Numbered from the stretch's first letter, positions 40,406 to 53,372 are shown. The stretch: 64,000 nt of DNA from DATFDN01 sp963818885 (GCA_963818885.1 CAWFTP010000003.1:930001-994000); one strand, 5' to 3'. Translations and numbers: made by a program. Notes: a model not told the origin generated them from the sequence alone.

Positions 40406-40431
40406 GTGACTGCCGAGGTAGCAGGCATTCC

Positions 40432-41454
40432 TCAGCCCGTCTCATCCAGACGCACGCTGCCCCCCCGGCGCAGACTTTCGAGCGCCGCCTCGGCGAGGCG
40501 CAGCGCCTCCAGCCCATCAGCGAAGCTCGCCAGCGGCGCCGTCCCGTCGCGGATGCAGTCGACGAAATGGTCGATCTCGGCCGCATAGGCCTCGGCGTAG
40601 CGTTCAATGAAGAAGGGCAGGACCGGATCGCCGGCTGCCGTGTGGCGGGCGCTGAAGCCCTGCACCGTGGTGGCGTGCCGATTTCCTGCCAGCAGCATGC
40701 CCTTCGCGCCGAACACCTCAAGCCTCTGGTCGTAGCCGTAGGCGCAGCGGCGGCTGTTGTTGATGTGCACAAGCGCGCCGGAGCGAGCGCGCAACGTCAC
40801 CATGGCGCCATCGATGTCGCCAGCTTGCTCGATGGCAGGATCGATGAGGTTGGCGCCAAAGGCGTGCACCTCAGCGATGTCGCCGGCGATGTAGCGCGCC
40901 ATGTCGAGATCATGGATCGTCATGTCACGGAACAGGCCGCCGGAGGACACGACATAGGACGCGGGCGGCGGCGCCGGATCGCGGCTGGTAATGAGCACCT
41001 GCTCGAGCCGGCCGATCTCGCCCGCCCGCACGCGCTCGCGCAGTGCGCGGAAGGAGGGATCGAACCGGCGATTGAAGCCGATCATCACCGCAACCCCGCA
41101 CGGACGGATCGCCGCCTCGCAGTCCCGCACCCGCGCCATATCGAGATCGATCGGCTTCTCGCAAAGCACGGCCTTGCCCGCCCGCGCGGCGGCAACGATG
41201 AGGTCCACATGCGTCGACGTCGGAGTAGCGATCAGGACCGCGTCCACGTGCGAATCATGGATCGCCTCCGTTACGCTGGCGGCCCGGCGCACGCCGAGCT
41301 CCCGGGCGGTTCCGGCCGCCGCCTCCTCGGCCCTGTCGAATACGGACACCAAGTGCGCGCGCGGATGCCGGGCGAGCGTGCGTGCGTGCATGCGGCCGAT
41401 ACGCCCGCATCCGAGCACGACGAAACCCGCCGCGCCGCCCACCCCGGCTGTCAT
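40432..41454 (-). CDS. Gfo/Idh/MocA family dehydrogenase (inositol 2-dehydrogenase-like)
   Basis: 340 residues. The Rossmann start FVVLGCGRIGRMHART is followed by LIATPTSTHVDL and the EKP motif in VLCEKPIDLD (about 97-101), which places the catalytic lysine. The C-terminal half has the family's DMTIHDLDMARYI. Members oxidise myo-inositol or sugars with NAD(P). With iolD and iolE next door, an IolG-type role is likely. ATG at 41454 faces iolD across a 226-base divergent region. Confidence 0.85.
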   Translation of the reverse strand: MTAGVGGAAGFVVLGCGRIGRMHARTLARHPRAHLVSVFDRAEEAAAGTARELGVRRAASVTEAIHDSHVDAVLIATPTSTHVDLIVAAARAGKAVLCEKPIDLDMARVRDCEAAIRPCGVAVMIGFNRRFDPSFRALRERVRAGEIGRLEQVLITSRDPAPPPASYVVSSGGLFRDMTIHDLDMARYIAGDIAEVHAFGANLIDPAIEQAGDIDGAMVTLRARSGALVHINNSRRCAYGYDQRLEVFGAKGMLLAGNRHATTVQGFSARHTAAGDPVLPFFIERYAEAYAAEIDHFVDCIRDGTAPLASFADGLEALRLAEAALESLRRGGSVRLDETG

Positions 41455-41526
41455 ACTCCGACCAGCATGGACCGTAGGAGCACTGCGTCCACGTTGACCT
41501 CCCCCGAGTCTGTTCCGTGCAGGCCC

Positions 41527-41538
41527 GCGTTAACGCGC
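41527..41538. promoter_or_regulatory. 12-bp palindrome in the iol divergent region
   Basis: CGCGTTAACGCG is a perfect palindrome between the dehydrogenase operon and iolD. It could be an operator for a local repressor; no regulator gene is present in the window. The rest of 41455-41680 shows no other clear element apart from GGAAG ahead of iolD. Confidence 0.35.
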
Positions 41539-41680
41539 CTTCGTCTGGCGTTATCATTCCATAGCCGACCTTCCCGAGGTTCGCATCAACCATCTGCCGA
41601 ATTGACCGGACGGCGGCTCGCAACGTTCTATCACGCATAAAGTGAACGCCAGGGATCGTTCGGCCTGAAAGGAAGTCGGC

Positions 41681-43528
41681 ATGCAAACCATCCGCCTGAC
41701 CATGGCACAGGCGCTCGCGCGGGCACTCGCGGCGCAGGAGACCGAAATCGACGGCGCGCGCACGAAGCTCTTTGCCGGCGTGTGGGCCATCTTCGGCCAC
41801 GGCAACGTCGCCGGGCTCGGTGAGGCGCTGCACGCGGTGCGGGACACGCTGCCGACCTGGCGGGCGCACAATGAGCAGGCGATGGCGCACGCGGCGATCG
41901 CCTTCGCCAAGGCCAGCCAGCGGCGGCGCATGGTGGCCTGCGCCAGCTCGATCGGGCCCGGCGCCACCAACATGGTCACCGCCGCCGCCGTCGCGCACGT
42001 CAACCGTCTGCCCGTGCTGCTGCTGCCCGGCGACGTGTTCGCCAGCCGCCGGCCCGACCCTGTGCTGCAGCAGATCGAGGATTGGCAGGACGGCACCGCC
42101 AGCGCCAATGACGCATTCCGCCCGGTGTCACGGTATTTCGACCGCCTCAGCCGGCCGGAGCAACTGATCCCAGCGCTGAATCGGGCGCTGTCCGTGCTGA
42201 CCGATGCGGCTGAGTGCGGCCCGGTGACACTCGCCCTCTGTCAGGACGTGCAGACCGAAGCGTACGACTATCCAGTCACCTTTTTCGAGCCACGCTTGTG
42301 GCGATTCCGTCGCCAGCGCCCTGACAAGGGCGAGCTGCAACACGCTGCTTCATTGCTTCGCGCCTCGCGCCGTCCCCTGATCGTGGGTGGCGGGGGCGTG
42401 CTCTACGCCCAAGCCGAGGACACCCTACGGCGCTTTTGCGAGACGCATGGCGTGCCGGCGACGGAAACGCAGGCCGGCAAGTCGTCGCTACCAGCCGAGC
42501 ATCCGTTGAACATGGGTGCGATCGGCGTCACCGGCACCCAGGCGGCGAACGCGCTGGCCGCAGACGCCGACCTGGTACTGGCCGTCGGCACGCGCCTGCA
42601 GGATTTCACCACGGGGTCCTGGGCGCTGTTCCGCGCCGCGGGCCGCCGCATCATCGGGCTCAACACGCAACCGATGGATGCGGGCAAGCACCGCGCCCAC
42701 CCGCTGGTCGCGGATGCCCGCGCTGGGCTGGAGGAGCTCTCCTCGGCGCTTCCTGATTGGCGCGCCGACTCGGAGTGGACGGCGCGCGCGGATGCGACGC
42801 GACAGGCTTGGCTGCGCGCGGCGGCACGCTACACCAACGCGAGCAATGCCGCGCTGCCCTCCGACGCGCAGGTGATCGGCGCGGTGCAGCGTCAGGCGCG
42901 CCCGACGGACGTCGTGGTCTGCGCCGCCGGCGGCCTGCCGGGCGAGCTGCACAAATTGTGGCTGGCCGGTGCGCCGGGCGGCTACCACCTCGAATACGGC
43001 TATTCCTGCATGGGATACGAAATCGCCGGTGGTCTCGGCGTGAAGATGGCACAACCGGGTCACGAGGTGTTCGTACTGCTGGGCGACGGCTCCTACCTGA
43101 TGATGAATTCCGAGATCGCCACCTCAGTGATGCTGGGATGCAAGCTGATCATCGTCCTGCTCGACAATCGCGGCTACGGCTGCATCAACCGCCTGCAGCG
43201 TGCAACCGGCGGCGCAAGCTTCAACAATCTGTTGCGTGACGCCGCGCACGAGACGCTGCCCGAGCTCGACTTCGCGCAGCATGCGCAGAGCCTCGGCGCA
43301 GAGGCCGAGAAGGTCGCCGGCCTCGCCGACCTAGAGGCAGCGCTGCAGCGCGCCCGGGCGAGCGCGCGCACCCATGTCGTCGTGATCGAGACCGATCCCC
43401 TCGCCGCCACCGACGCCGGCGGCCATTGGTGGGATGTCGCGGTGCCCGAGGTCTCGACGCGCGAGGAAGTGCGCGCGGCGCGGCGGGACTATGTCGCGCG
43501 CCAGCGCCTGCAGCGCCTAGGGGATTGA
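41681..43528 (+). CDS. iolD: 3D-(3,5/4)-trihydroxycyclohexane-1,2-dione hydrolase IolD
   Basis: 615 residues, the IolD length, a TPP enzyme. MQTIRLTMAQALARALAAQE and KLFAGVWAIFGHGNVAGLG are the IolD-type N-terminus. Catalytic Glu lies in AHNEQAMAHAAIAFAK. The TPP-binding part has GDGSYLMMNSEIATS and LLDNRGYGCINRLQR. IolD opens the ring of the dione formed by IolE in myo-inositol breakdown. AAAGGAAG precedes ATG 41681. The gene is followed by iolE after 17 bases. Confidence 0.93.
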   Translation: MQTIRLTMAQALARALAAQETEIDGARTKLFAGVWAIFGHGNVAGLGEALHAVRDTLPTWRAHNEQAMAHAAIAFAKASQRRRMVACASSIGPGATNMVTAAAVAHVNRLPVLLLPGDVFASRRPDPVLQQIEDWQDGTASANDAFRPVSRYFDRLSRPEQLIPALNRALSVLTDAAECGPVTLALCQDVQTEAYDYPVTFFEPRLWRFRRQRPDKGELQHAASLLRASRRPLIVGGGGVLYAQAEDTLRRFCETHGVPATETQAGKSSLPAEHPLNMGAIGVTGTQAANALAADADLVLAVGTRLQDFTTGSWALFRAAGRRIIGLNTQPMDAGKHRAHPLVADARAGLEELSSALPDWRADSEWTARADATRQAWLRAAARYTNASNAALPSDAQVIGAVQRQARPTDVVVCAAGGLPGELHKLWLAGAPGGYHLEYGYSCMGYEIAGGLGVKMAQPGHEVFVLLGDGSYLMMNSEIATSVMLGCKLIIVLLDNRGYGCINRLQRATGGASFNNLLRDAAHETLPELDFAQHAQSLGAEAEKVAGLADLEAALQRARASARTHVVVIETDPLAATDAGGHWWDVAVPEVSTREEVRAARRDYVARQRLQRLGD

Positions 43529-43545
43529 GGACAGGAACGACAGGG

Positions 43546-44439
43546 ATGAATGTCCGCATCGGGGGCAACCCCATTGGCTGGTCCAACGACGACATGCGTG
43601 GGCTCGGCGGCGACACGCCGCTCGAGATTTGCCTCGCCGAGGCGCATGAGGTCGGGTTCGAGGGGATGGAGCTCGGGCACAAATTCCCGCGCGAGCCCGC
43701 TGCCTTGAAAGCCGCGCTCGCGCCGTTCGGCCTGGCCTGCGTTTCCGGCTGGTATTCGGCCGAGCTCCTGCGCCGCGACGCGGCGGCGGAGCTGCAGGCG
43801 CTGCGGCCGCATCTCGATCTGCTGAAGGCGATGGGCAGCGACGTGCTCGTGTTCGCTGAGACCTCCGACGCCATCCACGGCATCGTCGGGATGAGGCTGT
43901 CGCAGCGCCCCGTGCTGCCCGCTGAGGGATGGCGGCAGTTCGGCCAACGGATCACTGCGGTGGCCGACGCGACGCTGCGCGAGGGCGTACGCCTCTGCTA
44001 CCACCATCACATGGGAACGGTCGTGCAGAGCGAGGCCGACATCGACGCGCTGATGGCTGCCACTGGTCCTTCCGTCCATCTTCTGCTCGACACCGGCCAC
44101 GCCACGTGGGGCGGCGCCGACCCGGCTGCGCTCGCCGCGCGCTATCGCGACCGCATCGGCCACGTGCACGCCAAGGATGTGCGGGACGCAGTGAAGCGCC
44201 GCGCCGATGCCGAAGACTGGAGTTTCCTGCGGAGCGTGACTGAGGGCGTCTACACCGTGCCAGGTGATGGCATGGTCGATTATCCGGCGGTGTTCCGCGT
44301 GCTGCGTGGCTATTCCGGCTGGGTCGTGATCGAGGCGGAGCAGGACCCTGCCAAGGCGAATCCGCTCGCTTACGCGCGGCTTGGCTATGCGAATCTGCGC
44401 CGCTACCTGGCGGATGCGGGCCTGCGGACGCCGTGCTAA
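43546..44439 (+). CDS. iolE: myo-inosose-2 dehydratase IolE
   Basis: 297 residues, full length. MNVRIGGNPIGWSNDDMRGLG is the diagnostic IolE start. The TIM-barrel metal ligands appear in CYHHHMGT, LLDTGHATWGG, HVHAKDVR and EAEQDP. IolE dehydrates scyllo-inosose to the dione used by IolD. The start at 43546 follows an AGG-rich stretch. The stop is 19 bases from the 3' end of the convergent tRNA-fMet, with no hairpin between. iolB, iolC, iolA and iolJ are not in the window. Confidence 0.93.
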   Translation: MNVRIGGNPIGWSNDDMRGLGGDTPLEICLAEAHEVGFEGMELGHKFPREPAALKAALAPFGLACVSGWYSAELLRRDAAAELQALRPHLDLLKAMGSDVLVFAETSDAIHGIVGMRLSQRPVLPAEGWRQFGQRITAVADATLREGVRLCYHHHMGTVVQSEADIDALMAATGPSVHLLLDTGHATWGGADPAALAARYRDRIGHVHAKDVRDAVKRRADAEDWSFLRSVTEGVYTVPGDGMVDYPAVFRVLRGYSGWVVIEAEQDPAKANPLAYARLGYANLRRYLADAGLRTPC

Positions 44440-44458
44440 CGGCTGAGCAAATGAGTTC

Positions 44459-44535
<77 letters not shown>

Positions 44536-44586
44536 TGGTGATTGGGGCCAGCCCTCGGGGTTGACCCGAGGGATGGGTTGGAGGAC

Positions 44587-44701
44587 CTGGCGGCGACCTA
44601 CTCTCCCGCGGCTTGGGCCGCAGGTACCATGGGCGCTGGGGGTTTTCACGGCCGAGTTCGGGATGGGATCGGGTGCGGGCCCCCCGCCAAGGCCACCAGG
44701 T
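44587..44701 (-). rRNA. rrf: 5S rRNA
   Basis: About 115 bases. Conserved features include CCCATCCCGAACTCGG, the loop B/C core, and the terminal pairing CTGGTGGC with GCCGCCAG. It follows 23S and precedes tRNA-fMet, the standard alphaproteobacterial order. End points are estimated to a few bases. Confidence 0.92.
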
Positions 44702-44741
44702 CGTCCAGCCCATCCGTGACTGGATGGGTGGCTCTGGCTTG

Positions 44742-44784
44742 GTGCGTGTGTGTGTGTGGATCGGGATGATTTCTGTGCATGGGG
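44742..44784 (-). other. 3' arm of the pre-23S processing stem
   Basis: CTGTGCATGGGG at 44773-44784 is an exact complement partner of CCCCATGCACAG at 47580-47591 on the other side of 23S. A GT-run at 44746-44759 faces a CA-run at 47644-47657. Together they form a long double strand around 23S, as expected for RNase III maturation. Confidence 0.6.
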
Positions 44785-44795
44785 GGTGTGGGAGC

Positions 44796-47549
<2,754 letters not shown>

Positions 47550-47579
47550 ACCACCGGATCGTCCCGCAGGACGAGCCGA

Positions 47580-47657
47580 CCCCATGCACAGGAACCATCC
47601 CCCGGATCACGCCGGAGCACGCCTCACATGGATCGCATGCTCGACACACACACACAC
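47580..47657 (-). other. 5' arm of the pre-23S processing stem
   Basis: Contains CCCCATGCACAG (47580-47591) and the CA-run (47644-47657), which pair with the matching arm after 23S. The remaining spacer between 23S and tRNA-Ala (47550-47897) shows no gene. Confidence 0.55.
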
Positions 47658-47897
47658 TCGTCTCTGAACCCGCCACGCTCGCAGAACGCCAGGACATGCA
47701 CCCCAGCGGGCACACGATTCCAGCCATCCGGTCAGACGCGCAAGCGCGCGCACCCAGAGACGCACCAAACCTGATAAACCCTGCCAAAGAACCCGCCGCC
47801 CCGACCCAGACGCCAACGGCGCCGAACGTCGACGGCGGCACCCACCCCCACCCGCAGGTGGCGGCGCCGAACCCTACTCCTCCCGCGATACCCCCCC

Positions 47898-47971
47898 TGG
47901 TGGAGACGCCCCCTGGTGGAGACGCCCCCTGGTGGAGACGCCCCTGGTGGAGACGCCCCCTGGTGGAGACG
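47898..47971 (-). repeat. Tandem copies of the tRNA-Ala 3' end
   Basis: Four extra copies of a 15-16-base unit (on the minus strand CGTCTCCACCAGGGGG, starting at 47898, 47914, 47930 and 47945) lie directly downstream of tRNA-Ala, whose own last 11 bases form the fifth copy (47961-47971). The unit is the tRNA acceptor strand plus CCA plus a G-run; spacing is 16, 16, 15 and 16. Each copy therefore ends in CCA at the same place as the tRNA. Confidence 0.95.
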
Positions 47972-48036
47972 ATCGGGTTCGAACCGACGACCCCCTGCTT
48001 GCAAAGCAGGTGCTCTCCCAGCTGAGCTACGTCCCC
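47961..48036 (-). tRNA. tRNA-Ala(UGC)
   Basis: 76 bases with encoded CCA (47961-47963). The anticodon TGC lies in CTTTGCAAG. It is in the 16S-23S spacer after tRNA-Ile. Its 3' terminal bases are repeated in tandem downstream. Confidence 0.95.
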
Positions 48037-48056
48037 AACCGAAGGCTGACGACTGA

Positions 48057-48133
<77 letters not shown>

Positions 48134-48305
48134 GTCGGTGATCGGGCGTCGATCACTGCATCGCGGGGAAGGGATACGCAGGCGGCGCCGGCCAGGGACC
48201 GAGCAAGCCAAACCGGCGAACGCGGCCAAACAACGCCCGGCCTCCGCCGGACGCTATCAGAACCCTCCCAATGACGGCCCAGGCCGGACAATCGGGAGCG
48301 ATCCT

Positions 48306-49806
<1,501 letters not shown>

Positions 49807-50244
49807 TCATCACACGCGCAGGCTCCGCACCCACACGCACAACGAACCGACCCCAGCCCCATCCGTCGCCTCAACCCAGCCAGCCAAGGCCAGGCACAAG
49901 GACCCTTCAGAGCATCCATCACGCATCTCATTCTACTCAAGATACGCAACAGCACCCCAAAAGGCACCAACAGACAAAGCCAAAGCCAACCCCGTCCGCC
50001 AAGACCCCCAGCCAGGCAATGCTCCACAGCATCACCCCAAGGACGCCACCTGCGTATCCCTTCCTCTACAGGATTCTTATGTCAAAGAACCGGGCGGAAT
50101 TGAACAAGCCGCCCAAGGGGCGGCTTCCCCGATTTCCGTCCATCCCCACCGGAGGGCGAGGAGTCTAAGGCTGCCGCAACTGCTTGGCAAGCGATCGCCA
50201 AATCGCCGCGGTGGCAAGCTTCTAAGCCCCTGCGCCTGACGGGG
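49807..50244 (-). promoter_or_regulatory. rRNA operon leader and promoter region
   Basis: A 438-base gene-free stretch upstream of 16S, leading away from copD. A TTGACA (TGTCAA on plus at 50080-50085) is the only good -35 match, but the -10 is weak (GATACG or TAGAGG), so the exact promoter is not settled. No protein-coding frame here is convincing. Confidence 0.4.
50106..50126 (-). terminator. Candidate terminator of the copper operon
   Basis: A perfect 9-bp stem AAGCCGCCC/GGGCGGCTT with a three-base loop. Reading on the minus strand it is followed by GTTCAATT, which has few Ts. It lies about 120 bases after the copD stop and just before the rRNA leader. Confidence 0.45.
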
Positions 50245-51096
50245 TCAACCCCCCGGAGCCGAACTCGCGAGCCAGGCGGCCGCCAGCACGATCCCCACCG
50301 CGAGCACAGTCTCCGCCGCCAGCGACGCAGCGACCGCTCGCCGCGTCGGGGCGGCTCGCCGCCCAAGAAGTCGAGGCGTCAGGACGCCGCGGTTCAGCAG
50401 TGCCAGCCCCATCGCGGCGATGAACAGGGCGAGCTTGGTCGCCAGCGCCTCCCCGTAGACGCTGCCAAGCAGGTTGGTGAAGCCGCGTGTCAGCAACCCG
50501 AGTTGCACGATCCCGCTCACGGTGATGGCTGCCACCGCGAGGACGCCCAGGGCGGAGAAGCGGCGCAGCAGCCCTGCTCCCTCTCCCGCCGGCGCCGCCC
50601 GCACTGCAAGGAGCAGCGGCAGCAGCCCCCCGGCCCAGGCGCCAGCGGCGAGCAGATGGACGATCTCGCAGGCCACCAGCACCGCCCCGCGCGGCCCCGT
50701 GATGGCCCCAGCATGGGCCAGCAGAGGCTGCAGCCCGATGGCCACCGCCGCCACGACCAGCCCCGCCCGTCCCGCGCGCCCCGTCACGGGCAGCAGGCAG
50801 AGAGCCGCCAGCAACACGAGGCGCGCCGTCAGCTGACGCCCGAACGCGAAATAGGCCAGCAACTCCGGGATCGCGGCGACGGCGCCCCCCGGCCCGGCGA
50901 CGCCGGCGACCGAGCCGGCCACCGCGGCCAGCCACGACGCGCCGAGCACAAGCGCCAGCGCCGCGCTGCTCCGGACCAGGCGTCGCACCGCCTGGCCCGT
51001 CCCGAGGGTCCGCAGGAACAGCAGCGCCCCGAACGCCGACAGCAGCGCCACGACATGCGCCCCTCGCAGCAGGATCAGGAGGGGCGGCGTGCTCAC
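50245..51096 (-). CDS. copD: CopD-family copper transport membrane protein
   Basis: 283 residues with about eight helices. The CopD domain is recognisable in LLRGAHVVALLSAFGALLF, CEIVHLLAAGAWAGGLLPLL (conserved His and Trp in the membrane) and GLLTRGFTNLLGSVYGEALATK. CopD-type proteins move copper across the inner membrane together with periplasmic CopC. The start ATG overlaps the copC stop by four bases. It is the last gene of the operon. Confidence 0.85.
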   Translation of the reverse strand: MSTPPLLILLRGAHVVALLSAFGALLFLRTLGTGQAVRRLVRSSAALALVLGASWLAAVAGSVAGVAGPGGAVAAIPELLAYFAFGRQLTARLVLLAALCLLPVTGRAGRAGLVVAAVAIGLQPLLAHAGAITGPRGAVLVACEIVHLLAAGAWAGGLLPLLLAVRAAPAGEGAGLLRRFSALGVLAVAAITVSGIVQLGLLTRGFTNLLGSVYGEALATKLALFIAAMGLALLNRGVLTPRLLGRRAAPTRRAVAASLAAETVLAVGIVLAAAWLASSAPGG

Positions 51097-51461
51097 GGCG
51101 CGACCGTGAAGCCGAACCGACCTTCCGTTCTGTGCGTGTCCTCCGCCGTCACGTGCCAGACGACCGTGTAGCCGCCAGGCCCGAGCCGGGGCAGCGTCAC
51201 CACCAGCGTGCGACCACCATCGGCGGGCTGCGGCGCCCCCGCTGCGACCGGGACGCCGTGCGCGTCAAGCACCTGGACGGTGCAGAAATGCGGCACGACC
51301 GACTCGGTGAAGCGCAGGCGCAGCGATGCGGGAGGTGCCGCGACGGTGCTGCCGACCGCCGGCACCGAACGGTCGAGGAAGGCGTGGGCGAAGGCGTGCG
51401 GCATGAGGCACAGCGAGGCCGCAAGCGCCACGGATGCGAGTCGGATCATGCGGATCACCAT
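51093..51461 (-). CDS. copC: Periplasmic copper-binding protein CopC
   Basis: 122 residues. A signal peptide ends at about AHAFA; cleavage there leaves an N-terminal HAFLDRSVPAVGS, where His1 is the copper ligand of CopC proteins. The C-terminal DTHRTEGRFGF has the second conserved His/Asp set. The mature protein is about 100 residues, standard for CopC. It overlaps the outer-membrane gene by seven bases and copD by four. Confidence 0.9.
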   Translation of the reverse strand: MVIRMIRLASVALAASLCLMPHAFAHAFLDRSVPAVGSTVAAPPASLRLRFTESVVPHFCTVQVLDAHGVPVAAGAPQPADGGRTLVVTLPRLGPGGYTVVWHVTAEDTHRTEGRFGFTVAP

Positions 51462-52387
51462 GGGAACAGGGGCTTGCCCAGGGAATGCGGGAACAAGTCG
51501 TCGAGATAGAGATGGAACTGGGCGATCGCGCCGATCGCCCTTCCTGTCTGCCCGTTCGCCGGTATCAGCGCCTCCAGCGAGACCGCATAGGTCTCGGCCG
51601 TATAGACCGCGCCAACACCGAACAGGTACTGCGCGCCGAGCGCGTGCGGGTGCGACGCCGGAGAGGACCAGGCCAGCTCGATCAGCGGGGTCAGTCGCCC
51701 GAGCACCGGCGGCAATCCCAAGTCGCGCACCTGCGACTGCAGGTAGGGAATGCTATACTGCAGCGACAGCCCGCCGACCCAGCGGTTCTCAGTCCCGTTG
51801 TTGAACAGCATGTCGGAGGCGTCCGTCGCTCCGGCGGGCAGCTCCTTCAGCTGTTTGTCGGCAATCGTGTAGCCGAACGTCCCGGTCAGCGCGAGCGGAC
51901 GCAGCCAACCGATCGGCAGGTCACCCAGCCCCTTGCCCCAATAGATGGTCGGGGTCGTGGTGCCGACATCGTCATTGTCGAGCCCGGCCGAGCCTGTGCG
52001 GGCGAACTCGCGGATCACGCCCACCGAGATCAGCGTCTCGTGCGGCGCGTTCGTGTACGCCTGATATTTCAGGGTGACGAACAGATTGCCCCACCCGCTG
52101 ACATTCTTCTCGCCCGGCATGGTCAGCAGCGAATACCCGTCATCAAAGCCGACGCCGAAATGCTCGGTGATGCGCTTGTCGAGCTCGAAATCGGTGTCGA
52201 ACTCGTTCGCCGGCACCCCGCCCGCCGGGCGCTGCCAGGAGAAGGTGGGCAGGGACGCCTCGTCGGAGACGGCGGGATCGTCGAGCAGCAGCGTGTTGAC
52301 GAACACGCGGGGGCCGGCGACGCCGTGGGCAAACGCCGATGAGGCAAGCAGCGTGGCGCAAAGGGCCGGCGCAATGGCGCGTAGCAT
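51455..52387 (-). CDS. Outer-membrane beta-barrel protein of the copper cluster
   Basis: 310 residues. A signal peptide (LRAIAPALCATLLASSAFA) is followed by many alternating aromatic/polar strands and a C-terminal Phe/Trp (LFPW), as in outer-membrane barrels. There is no TonB box or plug. I do not recognise the family. Its position as second gene before copC-copD suggests a copper-related or metal-response role (inference). The gap to the DUF2946-like gene is 72 bases. Confidence 0.6.
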   Translation of the reverse strand: MLRAIAPALCATLLASSAFAHGVAGPRVFVNTLLLDDPAVSDEASLPTFSWQRPAGGVPANEFDTDFELDKRITEHFGVGFDDGYSLLTMPGEKNVSGWGNLFVTLKYQAYTNAPHETLISVGVIREFARTGSAGLDNDDVGTTTPTIYWGKGLGDLPIGWLRPLALTGTFGYTIADKQLKELPAGATDASDMLFNNGTENRWVGGLSLQYSIPYLQSQVRDLGLPPVLGRLTPLIELAWSSPASHPHALGAQYLFGVGAVYTAETYAVSLEALIPANGQTGRAIGAIAQFHLYLDDLFPHSLGKPLFPW

Positions 52388-52459
52388 GGGTTGGTTCCTC
52401 GCGGCAGGAGCAAAGACCCGCGCCCGCGGGTAATTGTTACCGCGAGCGCGAACGGTGGC

Positions 52460-52816
52460 TCAGGCCAGAGGCGGCGGCCCGCGGGGCTGCGCGGCGAGGA
52501 AGAAGCGCGCCGGTGGCCCGATGGCCGGCGCCGGCGAGGCGGCGAACGGGAAGAAGACCCGCGCCGTGCGCGCGATGGGCGGTGCCGTCGCCAGCAGCGG
52601 CGAGGGCGTAGCCATCGCCGCGCAGAGCGGACAGTGCATCGGCAACGGCGCGTGCTGCTTCCCCGGCGTGCCCGCCGGCGCATCGGCGTGACAGATGACG
52701 GCTTGGCCGAATCCCATGAGCGGAGACGGCACAACGGCGCCGACCGCAAGCTGCGCTGCCAGCGCGAGCAGCGCCGCGAGCAGGCCCAGGCGGGGGAAGC
52801 GGAGCCGGCCTTCCAT
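52460..52816 (-). CDS. DUF2946-like small exported protein with CxxC motif
   Basis: 118 residues starting MEGRLRFPRLGLLAALLALA, which gives an N-terminal helix/signal. A short motif HCPLC (about 70) recalls DUF2946 proteins, which are common next to copper genes. The C-terminus is Pro/Ala-rich and ends QPRGPPPLA. It is the first gene of the copper operon. ATG at 52816 is chosen because the frame upstream overlaps the opposite gene. Confidence 0.6.
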   Translation of the reverse strand: MEGRLRFPRLGLLAALLALAAQLAVGAVVPSPLMGFGQAVICHADAPAGTPGKQHAPLPMHCPLCAAMATPSPLLATAPPIARTARVFFPFAASPAPAIGPPARFFLAAQPRGPPPLA

Positions 52817-52918
52817 GGCTGCGAGCCTAGCCCCGGTTCCTGGAGCGCAACAGACCCGCTGGCGTCCGGACCGCGATCCGGCCACGATGCGGCAACAACA
52901 CTGCCGAAAGGATCGTAC

Positions 52919-53371
52919 GTGCCGAAGGACCGCTGGCTCGAGGATTTCCACCCGGGGGATGTCGCCGAATTCGGCGACATCGTCATGACCCAGGACGCGA
53001 TCATCGCCTTCGGCCGCCAGTTCGATCCGCAGCCCTTCCATATCGACCCAGAGGCGGCGCGCCATTCGAACTTCGGTGGCCTCATCGCCAGCGGCTGGCA
53101 CACCGCCGCTGTCATGATGCGGATGCTGGTGGATCATTGGGTGCCCCCGGCGGCGAGCCTCGGCTCGCCGGGCATCGACGAGCTGCGCTGGCTGGTGCCG
53201 GTCCGACCGGGCGATCGGCTGCGCGTACGGGTCACGATCGAGGAACGGCGCCACTCGCGCAGCAGGCCCGACCGCGGCATCGTCCGTGCGCTCGACGAGG
53301 TGCTGAACCAGGACGACGTGGTGGTGATGAGCGCGCGCGGCATCATGATGCTCCGGGCGCGCCCTAGCTGA
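52919..53371 (+). CDS. MaoC-like dehydratase
   Basis: 150 residues from GTG 52919, ten bases after AAAGGA. The hot-dog fold is visible in FGRQFDPQPFHIDPEAAR (the Asp-His of the hydratase motif), GLIASGWHTAA and RWLVPVRPGDRLR. (R)-specific enoyl-CoA hydratases act in fatty-acid or polyhydroxyalkanoate metabolism. It has no operon partner on plus; the neighbouring copper operon is on the other strand and starts about 100 bases away. Longer upstream starts read into that region and are less likely. Confidence 0.85.
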   Translation: MPKDRWLEDFHPGDVAEFGDIVMTQDAIIAFGRQFDPQPFHIDPEAARHSNFGGLIASGWHTAAVMMRMLVDHWVPPAASLGSPGIDELRWLVPVRPGDRLRVRVTIEERRHSRSRPDRGIVRALDEVLNQDDVVVMSARGIMMLRARPS

Positions 53372-53372
53372 C

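Noticed and set aside
47898..47960. CRISPR-like repeat array
   Set aside because: Units are contiguous with no spacers and match the tRNA-Ala end; no cas genes.
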